DNA of 64,000 bases. Source: Amphiura filiformis (Eukaryota > Echinodermata > Ophiuroidea > Amphilepidida > Amphiuridae). Made by a program: the position numbers and the translations under genes. Numbering within the stretch: position 1 is the stretch's first letter; the number at the start of each line of letters is the position of its first letter. Shown here piece by piece: positions 49,201 to 60,995 of this stretch. The stretch lies in NCBI RefSeq assembly GCF_039555335.1, contig NC_092640.1:42151099-42215098 (forward strand). Direction: 5' to 3'. The notes under the pieces were generated by a model, which was not told the DNA's origin, did no database searches, and saw only the letters and a list, made by a program, of their open reading frames with translations.

Positions 49201-50010
49201 TTTCGTAGCGGCGTGCCTTTTGAACTTGAAGTTGATTGTAGTTCTGTATCCCTTTTCGTCGATCTATGATTAAACTTGCACATCATATCGGCTAAGTCAT
49301 GACGTGGTCGAATTGTATTATGTAAGATACTCAACAATAATTTTGAAAGAATAATACACTCTTAAAACATCTACTCGATTTGACTAGATTACCAATGAAA
49401 TACGATCTCACTAAATTTTCCGAGTCAAATTTGACATGATTTTAGAGACGATTTTGGGCTAACATTGACTCGGAAAATCTAGTAGGATTTTATTTCACTA
49501 AAAATGTAGAGACAAATCGACAAGATCATTTTAAGAGTTATACAAAGTGGCAAAAATATGTGGAAATGCAGTACATGGAATGGAAAGCAGGCTTGGAGAT
49601 GCTAAGGGACACAAAAGGCAGCCACCAAACCACAAAGTAGCCTACTATACAGATTATTCAGCAAAACAATGGGCATTTTCAAGTTTCAAATTTTGGTTTA
49701 TCTATTGTTCACAAACTCGATATCAATAGATTAAAGTTAGCAATGCTCTGAATGTTCTGAATCGAATTAGCTTTTCGTAATAGGACATCAAATTTTAATC
49801 TAGGTGAGTGAAGACATGCTTTCATTTGCAGTTCTTTTAATATCACTCATACATAAATTCTAGACAGTTCATTGGTAGATTACCATTGATATTTTTACCA
49901 TCAACCAATGCCGTTTGATAGTTTTTATCTAAGGTTTTGAATTGGTCAGACATTTAGTGATTATAGTGCGACCACCACACTCTTATAAAAACATACCGTT
50001 AGTATTTATA
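46240..50010. other. Non-coding unit DNA, no gene seen
   Basis: Aligned with unit 1 ~22990-26690 apart from the missing 23921-24240 element. Includes the TIR element at 49358-49538. From ~49540 the sequence is private to unit 2. Confidence 0.5.
49358..49538. mobile_element. TIR element (ACTCTTAAAA ends), unit 2 copy
   Basis: Left ACTCTTAAAACATCTACTCG and right ending TTTTAAGAGT are complementary, with arms continuing ~50 bp. Paralog of 26499-26677. Confidence 0.65.
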
Positions 50011-50956
50011 CAGGGTGTCCAAAAAAGAGGCCCCTCATTACGCCCTCTTTTTCTCCTATTTCTAAAAAGTTGATTTAATATATTTTGGTATTTAAAGAAA
50101 CCTTTAATCGTTAGCTTTAATAAACCAAAACAATTATTTCAATCAGCTCACAACTTTTAAAGATATGCCCTTTTGAATAAAAGTACCCGTTTTTCACTTT
50201 GTCCACGGATAGCAAACAGAGTGGTTGGGATGGCTCATGCTGTGGAGTGGCCTGCACGATCACCAGACCTCACACCATTGATTTTTTCCTTTGTGTCAAA
50301 ATTCAAGATCTTCGCAAACGTGTTCGCAAGTATCCGGCGCACAAGGGTGGTAGGCAACGCAATTGATGCAATGAGGACCAGGGCTGAAACCTAGCTGTAT
50401 TCGCCAAGGAGGCAACCAGGTAGAGGGCAGAGCAGCACAGTAAACTCACTTCAGAAGAACCAAAGACAAACCAAACAGCCTTTTAGGGCTACCTTTTATT
50501 GTAAATAAAAAAGAAAGCAAGAAACAACATAGTAAGAAAAAATAAGTAATTGCAAGTAAAGCAAAAGAAGTCCCATTCGGCATCCATTTTACCCACAAAT
50601 TAATGACACTATTAACAAAATCCATTGCCCATAAACCCACCGGTAAAGCCCATTCCATAAATAAAGTTATTTTATAAAGTTATCATTGAGGAATGTTTGA
50701 TATTCATGCATGGTATGTGTACTCCTTTTCAATCTTTGAAGTAGCCAAACTTTATCCGTGGACAGAGTGAAAAACGGGTACATTTCTTTAAAAGAGCATT
50801 ATCTTCAAAAGTTGTGAGCCGATTGATATAATTGTTTTGGATTATTAAAGCTAACGACTCAAGGTTTCTTTACATACCAAAATATATTTGATCAACTTTT
50901 CAAAAATAGGAGAATAAGAGGGCGCATTGAGGGGTCTCTTTTTTTTGGACACCCTG
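50011..50956 (+). mobile_element. Tc1/mariner-type element, internally deleted
   Basis: TA at 50009-50010 and 50957-50958; TIRs start CAGGGTGTCC and match over about 190-200 bp at both ends. Between them only a short transposase remnant remains: VEWPARSPDLTPL (near 50241-50280), the motif preceding the last catalytic acidic residue in IS630/Tc1/mariner transposases, followed after a frame change by a VKIQDLRKRV-like stretch. The two upstream catalytic Asp blocks are missing, so it cannot encode active transposase. Absent from unit 1. Confidence 0.82.
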
Positions 50957-50999
50957 TAGGTATAATAATATCGTATATAGCTCCCATATAAATTTGTTT

Positions 51000-52410
51000 T
51001 GATCTGGCCCCATCAGAACCCAAGCGTGTATCTGCAAGGAATGACCCTTTAAACAAACAACATGTCTGTATTTTTAACATTTCTATTATGGCAGATCCTT
51101 AAAAAACCCAAGATAAAAAACTGGCGCACCGTGTATAACCGTAACGTGAACTTGTGTAATCATTTCTTGCTATATGCATATTTCTCACGTTTGAACTTTT
51201 CATTCGAGTGAATAAAATGCGTCTCGACATCGACTTAATTTATCTTTTTATAGAAAACCCAATTGTACCATTCTAGTCACTTATCAGAGTCTGAAGTACT
51301 AGTGCTGGATAAAGATTTTAAAACAAATCGGTAATTTCTTCCAAAATAGTCTGTGATATACTCTCATACACTTTTTGCCATAAATTAATGCCGCTATACA
51401 TGATGGGGAATTTTAAATAAATGCGTCTTGAAGACAACGTCTATTATTGTCTTCAAATTTAATGACAAAACCTTTCGAAAAAAAAACAAATGACAAAAAA
51501 GTTTTTCAAATGTTATTAACAGAATGTTACAATATTTTGCAGCAATTTCTAAAAAAGAAAGCAAAATTATACTTCTACGCTACTTAAAAGTTTTTAAACG
51601 TATCGTTTTGACTGTAATACTATATAACACTTCCTTTAAACAAGTTTTGGCAACCTTTCCTAACCTTTTACGTTATTCATCAATTCAACAATAACACACC
51701 ACCTTCTATTCAAAAATATATAAGGGATTTTGAAGGAAATCTCGAAGCGTAATTAACAAATTTACAAAAAATCGAATCAAAATCTGTTAAAGTCGCGACA
51801 TCAAGTTTAGCAAATCCAAGACATTTAAATCGTCAGCTACTTGAAGTGGCTGCCACGTCTACGGACCCGTCGATCCACTTGAACCAAACGTCTTTACTAT
51901 AGCTTAATCATGAACCAAAGTAGAATTTTTAAATTTCAAACATAGGTTGCTAGGCAATGTAAGGAGGGAGTGAACAGTTGATAACATAAAGGCAATATAC
52001 GACAGTCATGACAGTAATGTACAGAAACTACTCTTTTGCCAAACTCGAACTCGGTTAGGACTCTGACACAAAAGGACTCGGCTCGGATCGGACTCGGACA
52101 AAAAGAAGGCTCGGACTCGACGCCGGGGAAGAATTAGCTCAAATGATCATGAGAGCACTTGCTTTTTTTTTATCTTCAAGGCAATCCTTTATTTCTGTTC
52201 TATCTGGAACAACCAATTAACCACCTTGATTCCTCTTTATCAGGGAGCACCGCTAAACTGGGAGAACTCGCTAAGGACTGGAGGGGCGTAAGACCGTATC
52301 TCCACATTATACAACTCTGGGAAATATATAGCCATATTATGTTTATTAGCTCAGCTTTAGAGCAACAGATATGAAAACATCTTTGAATTATGCTTTACAA
52401 ATCCACTTGA
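51000..52410. other. Unit 2 private and shared non-coding DNA
   Basis: 51000-~51630 has no counterpart in unit 1; from ~51640 (GGCAACCTTTCCTAACC) alignment with unit 1 ~26826 resumes. No gene seen. Confidence 0.45.
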
Positions 52411-53376
52411 TTACTCACGTTTGAAAAGTCAAAGGAAAGACAAATTAAGAAGTTAAACAGCCTCAAAGACAAAAATGAAGATCTAGCGAAGAAAAGAAAT
52501 GCCGTACCGGATATTGACTTGGCGGGAATACAGCTGAAAAAATGGGTTGTAAACAACACAAAAAGGAAGCTTACGGACTCGCAGAATTCCCTGCTGGCAA
52601 AAGGTTTAAATTTCGCGGTGTCGGTGGACAGGATTCCCAACGAGGATTTCATTGTCGCGGCCGAGAAAGTGAGTTGGAAATTACCACCTGGAGAAGCACA
52701 AAACCTACGTGCGGAAGTCGCAGGAGTGTTAAAATCAGCGAAAATCCCGAAATCGAACATTAGCAAAGAGGAAAGAGTAGCACTCAAACAGTTGAAAAAG
52801 GACAAGTCAATCATAATAATGGGTGCAGACAAGGGTAGAAGCACGGTTGTTACATCTACCGACTTAAAGGAGACCCCACTTCAAAGTACAAGCGGAAGTT
52901 GTTGGGTACCTTACAGAGACTGAAGAAAGAAAACAAGATTGACAATAACCAATATAAGTTGCTCTACCCCTCTGCTGAAAGTACACCACGCATATACTGC
53001 ACCACAAAGATTCACAAAGAGGGATACCCGGTCAGACCAATTGTGGATTACACTGGATCCATCGCGTATCAGACATCTAAAGCGTTAGCGGAGATTATAT
53101 CCCCACGGTAGGAAAGACAGCCCATCATGTCACCAACTCGCGGGGATTAGCGGAAGAACTAGCTACCGTCAGAATTGACGACGAGGACATTTTTAATTCA
53201 CATGATGTCGTGTCACTGTTCACGAATACACCAATAAAACGCTGGAGATAGTGAGAGATTATCTGGACAAGGACACCACGCTGAAACAAAGAACATTGCT
53301 TAACACCGAGGACATCATCGAATTACTTGAATTTGTCTTGACGACGACATATTTTTCCTTCAGGGGAGAAATTTAC
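52411..53376 (+). pseudogene. Penelope-like element reverse transcriptase fragment
   Basis: The frames match Penelope-type RT upstream and finger regions: KKWVVNNTKRKLT, GLNFAVSVDRIP, SAKIPKSNISKEER, LKQLKKDKSIIIMGADKG, then after a ~25-residue deletion and frame change LKKENKIDNNQY, PRIYCTTKIHK, RPIVDYTGSIAY and, after another shift, DVVSLFTNTPI and LLEFVLTTTYF. It stops at GEIY, before the catalytic YxDD block. The GIY-YIG endonuclease is absent. At least three frameshifts. Unit 1 lacks it. A dead 5'-part fragment. Confidence 0.85.
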
Positions 53377-54116
53377 ATGCTAATTTTGTTTTTTCATTTG
53401 CTGCAAGACTATCGTATGTGCCACATACGCTACTTTATTGGGCCTAAACAACAAAATCACGGAATGCTACACCATCGTAAGTGCAAAACAGTCTCTAACA
53501 CATCACTGGCTGTGACGCTGACGGCTGTATGCGTTGTCATCATGCTGGTTAAGTTCATAGCTCCCATGACTGGTAATAGAGACGATCAATCCGGTGTTTT
53601 TAGTTTTAGATTCAGTAATAAATCTTGAGAGATAACATTACGGCAAAAGGTGTCTTGCTATTGTACATATTATGTACCAAAATAAATTAACACTTGTTAA
53701 GAAACATAAAATGACAAAATATTGGATATTTGAGCCGATATTACGCATATCCTAATTTAGCAAGAATGCTACACTATCGTATGTGGCACATACGATAGTG
53801 TTGCACTCTACACCTATTTCTATTTGAGTGCAACACTATCGTATATGGCACATACGATAGTGTTGCACTCTACACTCATTTCAATTTGAGTGTAACACTA
53901 TCGTATGTGGCACTTACGACATCTAAATCAGTTAATAATTCATCGATTTATTAACTTTAACACCATCTATATAGCTTATATTATTAAAATCAAATTGCTT
54001 TACATTCCCATATCATTTTATGGCTACTTTGAAACAAACGGCTACGCTAAACACAAAAATGCTCCTCCTGTAAAACTGTCCAAACTGCACTTACGATAGT
54101 GTAGCACTCTGCCGAC
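53377..54116. repeat. Palindrome-rich repeat cluster
   Basis: Perfect 29-bp palindrome with 14-bp arms CACTATCGTATGTG around one G at 53772-53800; a second at 53834-53862, extending to a 45-bp palindrome (53826-53870) with one mismatch. Partial copies at ~53409-53430, ~53889-53912 and ~54089-54105. Palindromes are separated by CTCTACAC-CATTTC-TTTGAG spacers. Unit 1 lacks the block. Confidence 0.85.
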
Positions 54117-56020
54117 GAAATAAACCCCCGTAAAAACCCAACAACAACAAAATAAAAAACAAACAAATAAAACCCCTCATAGGGCAGCTTTTTTTTTTTC
54201 TAATTTACTCGACCATGAATTAAGGTGCGATACAGCATGATCGTCCTGAAATGGATTTGAACTATATGCTCTGTAAAATTGTAACGCTCTATAAAGTCTA
54301 TATTCACCTACACAGGTATTGTCACCAAATTGGAAATTGTATTTTCTTATCAAAAATGTATTACAACAATAGCTGAAGAAATATTGAAGATGGCTTGCAT
54401 GCAATTGAAAGGATTGTTATGTAAGTTTGAATAACGGCATTATTTGTCATTTTACAAAAATTGTGAAACTTTGAATTTTTGTTTAAACATCGTGACCCAT
54501 GCAGTTGACATCGGCACGCAATGGATAAATTGAGATGAGTCAATATTCGTCGAGTAAATCGCGTTGATGCCATAAGATACATGCAAAGCTTCCTAATGGA
54601 GACAACTTTCTTAGAACTAATCTGGTGACGGATGAAGAAATACAAGACGTATACGGGATGGGTGTTTGAGCGCACCTGAACCCCATTCCTTAGACAAAAA
54701 CCGGCGAGGTATTTATATTATAGGCTATTATAATGGTAGTAAGGAAGATCCTTTGAGGCGATATCCTGTTTCAAAAACAAAGATGTGAAGAGGGTTGCTA
54801 CGAAACGAGTAGACAATAATATGATACACTGTAAAAATTATTGGCCATAAATTTAACCATATTTTGTTAAAATTTAGATATAAATATGGTTTAGAAAAAA
54901 CAAACAGATTTATTCAATATTTTATCAGATACGACATCAGATAACTTTTGCACAACATTTTGTAACGTTTTGTCGATCTTTTTAGCCAATCTTGTTGTAC
55001 ATTTATATTTATATCCAATAATATAAGAAATAATGACAAAACTATTGCAAAAATTGTATGAAACAGAATCACCCAATAATCCTTCACATTAACACAAAGT
55101 ATCCCATAAGCCTTAGGGTGTTCTTACAGAACCCCCACCCCACCAAGACAAGGTCCCCAAATTAACGACGTGAGAAACGTGCCATAAAAAATAATAATTA
55201 TGTATGTGCATAATGCATGATTTTTATATCCTGTTGCGGTCCTTGATATATCGGTTAGCGAAGGTTGGCGATATGACGATGAATTCGTACACAAGTCGCT
55301 CGAGATGAGCGATTAATTTCCAACCAATAAACTCATCGTTGTTTCCAATCGGTGTTTCGCTATTCAAACTGAATTCATACTCTATCGCTGAGCGACGAGC
55401 GATTGGTTTAAGTGAAGCAGCGTGCTTTATGTTGCGTCCATTGGGAAAAACACGCTACCTCATTGGTAAAATACCAACCGCTCGTCGCCAGTCAGTGATG
55501 GAGTATTAGTATTGGGCCTGGAGGAAGCCACTTCGCTATGAAAAATTAAAAAATTAAAATGGAACTTCAGTATACAGAACATCTATGCCTCATGCCTCAA
55601 TATCACGTATCATCGCAATTCGCAAGGGCAAGGACGAGATATTACATTAAAGTACGGTACCCTCTATAATACGCCTGCTTTTATAGTCGGCGTTTTAAGG
55701 GGGATGGGAGGGGATATTGCTTTGTCTTGTTGTTTTTTGTTTGTTGTAAATCGACAACGACGATGCGTCGATGATAGCCGGTGGTTAGTTGGTGATCCTC
55801 TTTCGATATGGTCTATATTGCCTCTGTGGGCAACCCAATAAAATCTTAATGTCCACAATATCAATATCCTATATGTCATCTCACATGTTTGTATGCATAA
55901 TATTGCTTGAAACTTACAACGTTTACCTCAATTTCTTTCTATAATTGTTCACTTATTTTAGCGAAGTTCACAGGCATGTATATACAAATATATTGTATAA
56001 ACAAACACGCACATACAAAT
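54117..56020. other. Non-coding unit DNA, no gene seen
   Basis: Aligned with unit 1 ~27530-29489, including the 126-bp MITE. Confidence 0.5.
55377..55506. mobile_element. 126-bp-type MITE, unit 2 copy
   Basis: Same ends as 28920-29045 (ATACTCTATCGCTGAGCGAC and GTCAGTGATGGAGTAT). Confidence 0.7.
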
Positions 56021-56320
56021 GCATAGGTGCACGGTGACGAAGCGGTACAGCCTCTAGCTCGTAATCGGAGGGTTGTGAGTTCGAGCCCCGGCGGTGCCAT
56101 CGTACTGTACACTTGGGCAAGGGACTTTATCTCACTTGCTTCTCTCTACCGATGGGTGAAATGGGGAGCTGTTAGGAGAAATATTGTCTATTGAGCGCCG
56201 CCCAACGGTGTGAGCATTTGGGCATTGTATGGCAGCTGACATATTCTAATGACAGCGGAATAAATGTAAAGCTCTTTGATACATGTGAAAGGCGGTTAAT
56301 AAATGTCAACATTTATTTAC
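56021..56320 (+). mobile_element. tRNA-derived SINE, unit 2 copy
   Basis: A box TGACGAAGCGG (56035-56045), B box AGTTCGAGCCC (56078-56088), body with CTTGGGCAAGGGACTTTATC and AATGGGGAGCTGTTAGG. Paralog of the unit 1 SINE without the GC-rich insertion, so closer to the ancestral form. Confidence 0.8.
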
Positions 56321-56512
56321 TCATCGCAAACAGTTCGTGAATCGGAAGAGTCAAAATTACGATTTTTGAGATATTTGTCTCCGGTTGTTGGATCCAAATA
56401 TGGCTGATTAACATTGGCCTTTCCTTCTTTATCATCATTATGTCACCTGAAAATAATTCCCCGTGAGAGCTATACCTCCATCATATGTGTTAATTTTTTA
56501 TTCTCATTTCAG

Positions 56513-56569
56513 CTACTGTAGTCCGCTACTTAACCAAAAGGTTTATCTACGAATATGATCCCACGTTAG
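56513..56569 (+). CDS. RERG: RERG-like GTPase copy C, exon 2 (switch I)
   Basis: A 57-bp exon between TTTCAG and GTAAGT with the same phases as copy B. Encodes TVVRYLTKRFIYEYDPTL, identical in protein to copy B despite three nucleotide differences. No P-loop exon is seen upstream in the 22.4 kb back to copy B's stop codon. Confidence 0.88.
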
Positions 56570-57271
56570 GTAAGTTAATTTGTTTGATTGTTGTTTTGTG
56601 GGTTGTGTAAACTTGTGTTTGAAGGGAGGGTGCGCCGGGTGGGGTCAGGACTGTCATCTCTCACACATTTTCCCGCATTTTGCCACTTTTTCACGCTCTC
56701 ACTGCTTCTTAGCTTCTCGAGCGCCCTGGCGCCAAAAATCAGGGGTCAACAATTAATAATATTTTAGTCGCGAAACAATATTTCCGTTCTGCTACCCCTG
56801 TTCGACAATATTTCACGCCAAGCAAATCCAAAAAGTTGACAGCCGTGGTGGGGGGAGGGGGCATTGGTTTGTAAAGATCTGACTTTTTACCGCCTAATTG
56901 GGGAAACACACCTCCAACCGTGGACGTCGGTTGTCGGATGAAATGTATAGCAGCGTGTCACGTTTGTTAGGTAGGGGATACCCCTTGGTATGTATATAAA
57001 CAGTCTGCCAGAGACGTAGCAAGAGCCTCAGGGGCCCATGGGCCAGGAGAAGTGCGGGCCCTTTTGACATAATTTCATTTCGCTTTTGCTCGGGTCCCCT
57101 GGACTTGAAATATTCAAAAATGGCAATCAAGGTGTTGGACCAACGCTACAGATATCATTTTGAATGAAATCATTTCTAAATTTAGATTTGATAAGAACCT
57201 ATTGATAAGATGAATTCCAAGTATTTATGTATATCGATGTTATTTATATATTTCATTTTCTTCAAATGCAG

Positions 57272-57345
57272 AATTCACATATCGACATCAAACGTCCATT
57301 GATGATGAAGTTGTTACAATGGAGATTTTAGATACAGCTGGTCAG
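57272..57345 (+). CDS. RERG: RERG-like GTPase copy C, exon 3 (G3/switch II)
   Basis: A 74-bp exon after ATGCAG and before GTGAGA. Protein identical to copy B, ending DTAGQ. The following intron (57346-60995, 3650 bp) is longer than in copy B because it holds the MITE at 57544-57834 and a duplicated C-rich block near 59036-59808. Splicing to 60996 would lead out of frame (see that entry). Confidence 0.88.
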
Positions 57346-57543
57346 GTGAGAATGTTATACCTCCAAAAGGTCTGCAGACTATAGCCTCATCTTTCGGGCC
57401 GAGTTCAATGACCTCTCCCCCCTCATATTCAAACACTTGATGAGTTCCAATCTCCAGCTCTTTATGATATTGACCGTTATTGACAAAATAATATGGCAAA
57501 TGGCTATAATACCCCCTGATTTGGTATAGGAATTCTTGAGTTA

Positions 57544-57834
57544 AGTCGTATACAGACTCCGAGTATTGTACGTACAATATTGTATGTACAATATGTACGT
57601 TATTTAATCTATTGCCATTCTATTTCCAGTAATGTTTAAGTTCTAACGAATGTTTGATGATGAAAAATCGATAATATGTTACATACAATATCTAGCAGAA
57701 ATATATTATCGATTTTACGTCATCAAACATTCGTTAGAACTTAAAAATTACTGGAAATAGAATTGCAATAGATTAAATAACGTACATATTGTACATACAA
57801 TATTGTACGTACAATAAAAAGTCTGTATACTGCT
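57544..57834. mobile_element. Hairpin MITE with TTA target duplication, copy C intron
   Basis: TTA at 57541-57543 and 57835-57837; unit 1 has a single TTA at 31551-31553. Ends AGTCGTATACAGACT and, inverted, AGCAGTATACAGACT. Arms of about 130 bp are almost perfectly complementary, with nested self-complementary words (TTGTACGTACAATATTG). The core TCTAACGAATGTTTGATGA also occurs at 9321-9507. The 3-bp TTA site is compatible with Harbinger, but the ends are not typical. Confidence 0.78.
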
Positions 57835-57837
57835 TTA

Positions 57838-59820
57838 TGATCCATACATGTGTCAGGTACACTACGGGTCAGAGGGGAGCATTACACCCAAACATCGAGA
57901 CAAATAAAGCTGACACACAAGAGGAATGGTATGGGTTCTATTAATATAAATGCGATTATTGACTTCTTTCACTAATTTCCAAGAACAATGCATTAATATT
58001 AGAAGTATTCCGCAGTTTTTAGTTAAATGGCTAAAACTGGATTCCCCATCACCTTAATTTAAAATAGCAATTTGTGATTTTTTCCCGAAAAGTTTCATTT
58101 AATGATCCTATACGCTCGTACAGACTCCTTTTGAAATGAAAATTGAGAAATGAAAGGGGAAAGTGCAACACTTGAGGCTAGCAGTTTCTTTACGTCCATA
58201 AGGCAATGTTAAACGGAAAACAAAATTTAGAACACACCAGGGGAAAATACATTGAACATTTAAAATGTCAAAGCTAAATTGAAAAGCGAAAAACACATCA
58301 ATCATCTGTAAATGTATTTAAAGGGGTAAACATAGTAAATAAGATAAATATTTACAAGGTTTTCTTCGTAGCTGCTATTTCTGACACATAATAAATATAA
58401 TATGTAGATACATATGCATATCTAAAACCGATCCTAGAGTTCTCAAAGATCACACTTTAAAATAGTATACTCGTATAGTTTCTATTTATTACTAAGGTAT
58501 GATGAAAAGACACAAAAGACACAAAATTTATACATGCAATGACAATATCAAATTGCCCCGTGAGATTTTTATAAATGTTTTGAATTCGGAATTCTTTTTA
58601 AATTTGATCAAACTGACAGTCTTAAAGAGATAACTGAAACGAACTAGTAAAATGAAAGAATCACGATCTAGGAAATTGGCTTGCTGCTGTGCCTGAAGTC
58701 AATATCTATAATGGAAGACAAATTCATAAGTGAAAATGAACGCGTTGGTACGGGTCACAGTTTTTTTCACTTATTTCAGATTTTATATGTGACTTGAACA
58801 CGACCAAAAGTCAAGTCAAGTCCTCTTAAATCGGTAATACCGAATAAGTCCACGCAATGTTAACACTCAGCGGAAGGGGTAGTAGGGGACATCTATGATT
58901 GCGTTTTTACGCTTGATGAGGACTTCGTTTCGGGGACGCTTTACGGTCCTAATCCTTGTTGTGTGGGTGTGCTATTCAGATATAGTCCTCGCAAGTATAA
59001 CAAACGCACCCGACATACACATCCGACCCTTCAAACGCCCCTGCCCATCCCATCTATTCATCCCATCCATCCCTCGCACACTCAACCGCACCCGCCCCAC
59101 CCCACCCCACCCCACCCCACCCCACCCCTCACATACCAACATTCATTACAATTCATGGCACAAAATTTTAAACTGTTACCTATTTGGGGCCCAACACACG
59201 ATGTTTTAATGGCTAAAATTAAAGATGAACAATAATTGCTTTACTTTTTTTCTATTAAGATTTTTTTTTGGGGGGGGGGGGATGTCCCCCATGGAAATAT
59301 TTAGGAGGTGATGAAGACAATTTACTAAATCGTTTTTCATTAATTATTATTTTGTACATGCATGGAATAATTTTCATGAATTTTCCGACATACTAGGGCC
59401 CCTTGCTTCTGTAAATATCACAAAGATGAAAATGTTAAATTTGAAGAATATCATTTTGACGAATTTTATTGAACCTGATTGCCTTATGGCGAATCTTACA
59501 GAGGCCCATCAAGATCTGGTACTAGAACAAATCCAACCGCTTTTGTGTTTAGTTTCGTTAATTAAGTAGTCAATATAATTGAGAATACACTGCACACGTG
59601 TTTTTTTATCTTTTTCTTTTCCCCTTATTTCATTTTCGCTTTTGCTTGGGGCCCCTAAACCCTCGAGGCCCATGGACTTCGTCCACCATGTCCTCCCGCT
59701 TGCTACGCCCCTTCCCATCACACCTATTCATCCCATCCATCCCTCACACACTCACCCCCACCCCACCTCACCCCTCACACACCAACATTCATTACAATTC
59801 ATGGCACATCTGGGTCTGCT
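57838..59820. other. Intron of copy C: C-rich and duplicated segments
   Basis: 57838-~59030 aligns with unit 1 31554-~32830. Then CATCTATTCATCCCATCCAT ... CAACATTCATTACAATTCAT occurs twice (59036-59162 and 59708-59808) around ~545 bp of private sequence containing a G(n) run at ~59269. A (CCCCA)n run lies at 59095-59128. No gene. Confidence 0.55.
59095..59128. repeat. (CCCCA)n short tandem repeat
   Basis: Six perfect CCCCA repeats; the other strand is a G-quadruplex-capable GGGGT run. It resembles telomere-like repeats only in being G-rich and is far too short to be telomeric. Confidence 0.85.
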
Positions 59821-60513
59821 AAATCAACATTCATTATACACAAACTGAAAATCGTTTTTTATTAATAATTCGCAGACACTAAGATACAAAAAAGAGTACT
59901 CCTCATACCTACAAAATAACACCATCCCCCAAACACGCTTCTTTTGCCCACTTTTATGTACTAGGTTGACTTTTTCATACAGCAAAATAACTTTCATTCA
60001 ATCAGTCGCTGAATCGCTTATGATTGAAGTACAAACCAAGTATCATTATCCATCACGTTTCATTCGGGTTGATATCGTTGAAGTTGTTGCTCTGTCGATT
60101 TCAGTTATTATTTTTGCTTTAATTATCACCAGTTCTCGGAATGAAGCATGCTTTATTACCAGGCCTCTGACTAAGATAGCAATGATCAGTGACAATGGCC
60201 TTGTTACTTGTTTATAACTCTCATATAACAAGAAGGCCATTGAAGCGTTTTGCATATCAATTTGATCTCTTCAAACGTGATGCGTTTTGCATACGTAATG
60301 ACTTCCAGGAATGACATTTAAGTGAGAAGGAAAGCTTCCTAGATACCTTTGCCCTTATATTAGCTCTTATTGAAACATGTTCATGTTGAAATGTGAATTT
60401 TCTTTGAAGGGACGCAACAGGCTACAGTTTCCGTCAAATATTCTCAGAATGCGATGCATTGTCATGGGCTCAACATAATTTGGAATATCTTGATACCTAT
60501 GAAAACCGCTTGT

Positions 60514-60849
60514 AATTTTAAGCCCAAAACACGTCGTTTATCGGGCTAAAAAGGAAGATGTAAAGGGTACTTCTTCGTTTATTTTTCTTCGGGATCCAAT
60601 GGAAAAAAATAGGGAGCGTGTCCCCCCCCCCCCCCGCGCTTCCGTCACCTCTGGATAAACACGTATGTTTCTTTTTTTTATCCCGAGTATGCAATTTAGG
60701 TTGAGTGTGTTTTGGTGACAATAGGTGTAAATTGCTTAGCCAAAATTTGAATGGAATTTTAAGCCCAAAACACGTCGTTTATCGGGCTAAAAAGGAAGAT
60801 GTAAAGGGTACTTCTTCGTTTATTTTTCTTCGGGATCCAATGGAAAAAA
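60514..60849. repeat. 95-bp direct repeat in copy C intron
   Basis: 60514-60608 and 60755-60849 are identical, starting AATTTTAAGCCCAAAACACG and ending ATCCAATGGAAAAAA. Units 1 and 2 have at most one copy, so the duplication is very young. Confidence 0.92.
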
Positions 60850-60995
60850 CATGGATCAGAATACAAATGAAGTGATTGAACTTCCGGTTTAAAGTTTGTC
60901 AGTTTGCAGTATTATCAAGCCTTCTATGCTACAGAATAGTTCTGCTAAAATCACATTTTACTTAACGTGACCTTTTTTGTTTTTCTATTTTGCAG

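Larger units (their letters stand above)
32975..59820 (+). repeat. Tandem unit 2 of the segmental duplication
   Basis: Bounded by recurrences of AAATCAACATTCATTA. Contains, in the same order as unit 1, RERG exon 4, the foldback element, 119-bp repeats, pentanucleotide array, 17-bp array, TIR elements, SINE, and RERG exons 2 and 3 of copy C. Lacks unit 1's private insertions and has its own. Confidence 0.85.

Noticed and set aside
59095-59128. Interstitial telomere-like repeat
   Set aside because: CCCCA is not the metazoan TTAGGG repeat and only six copies are present.
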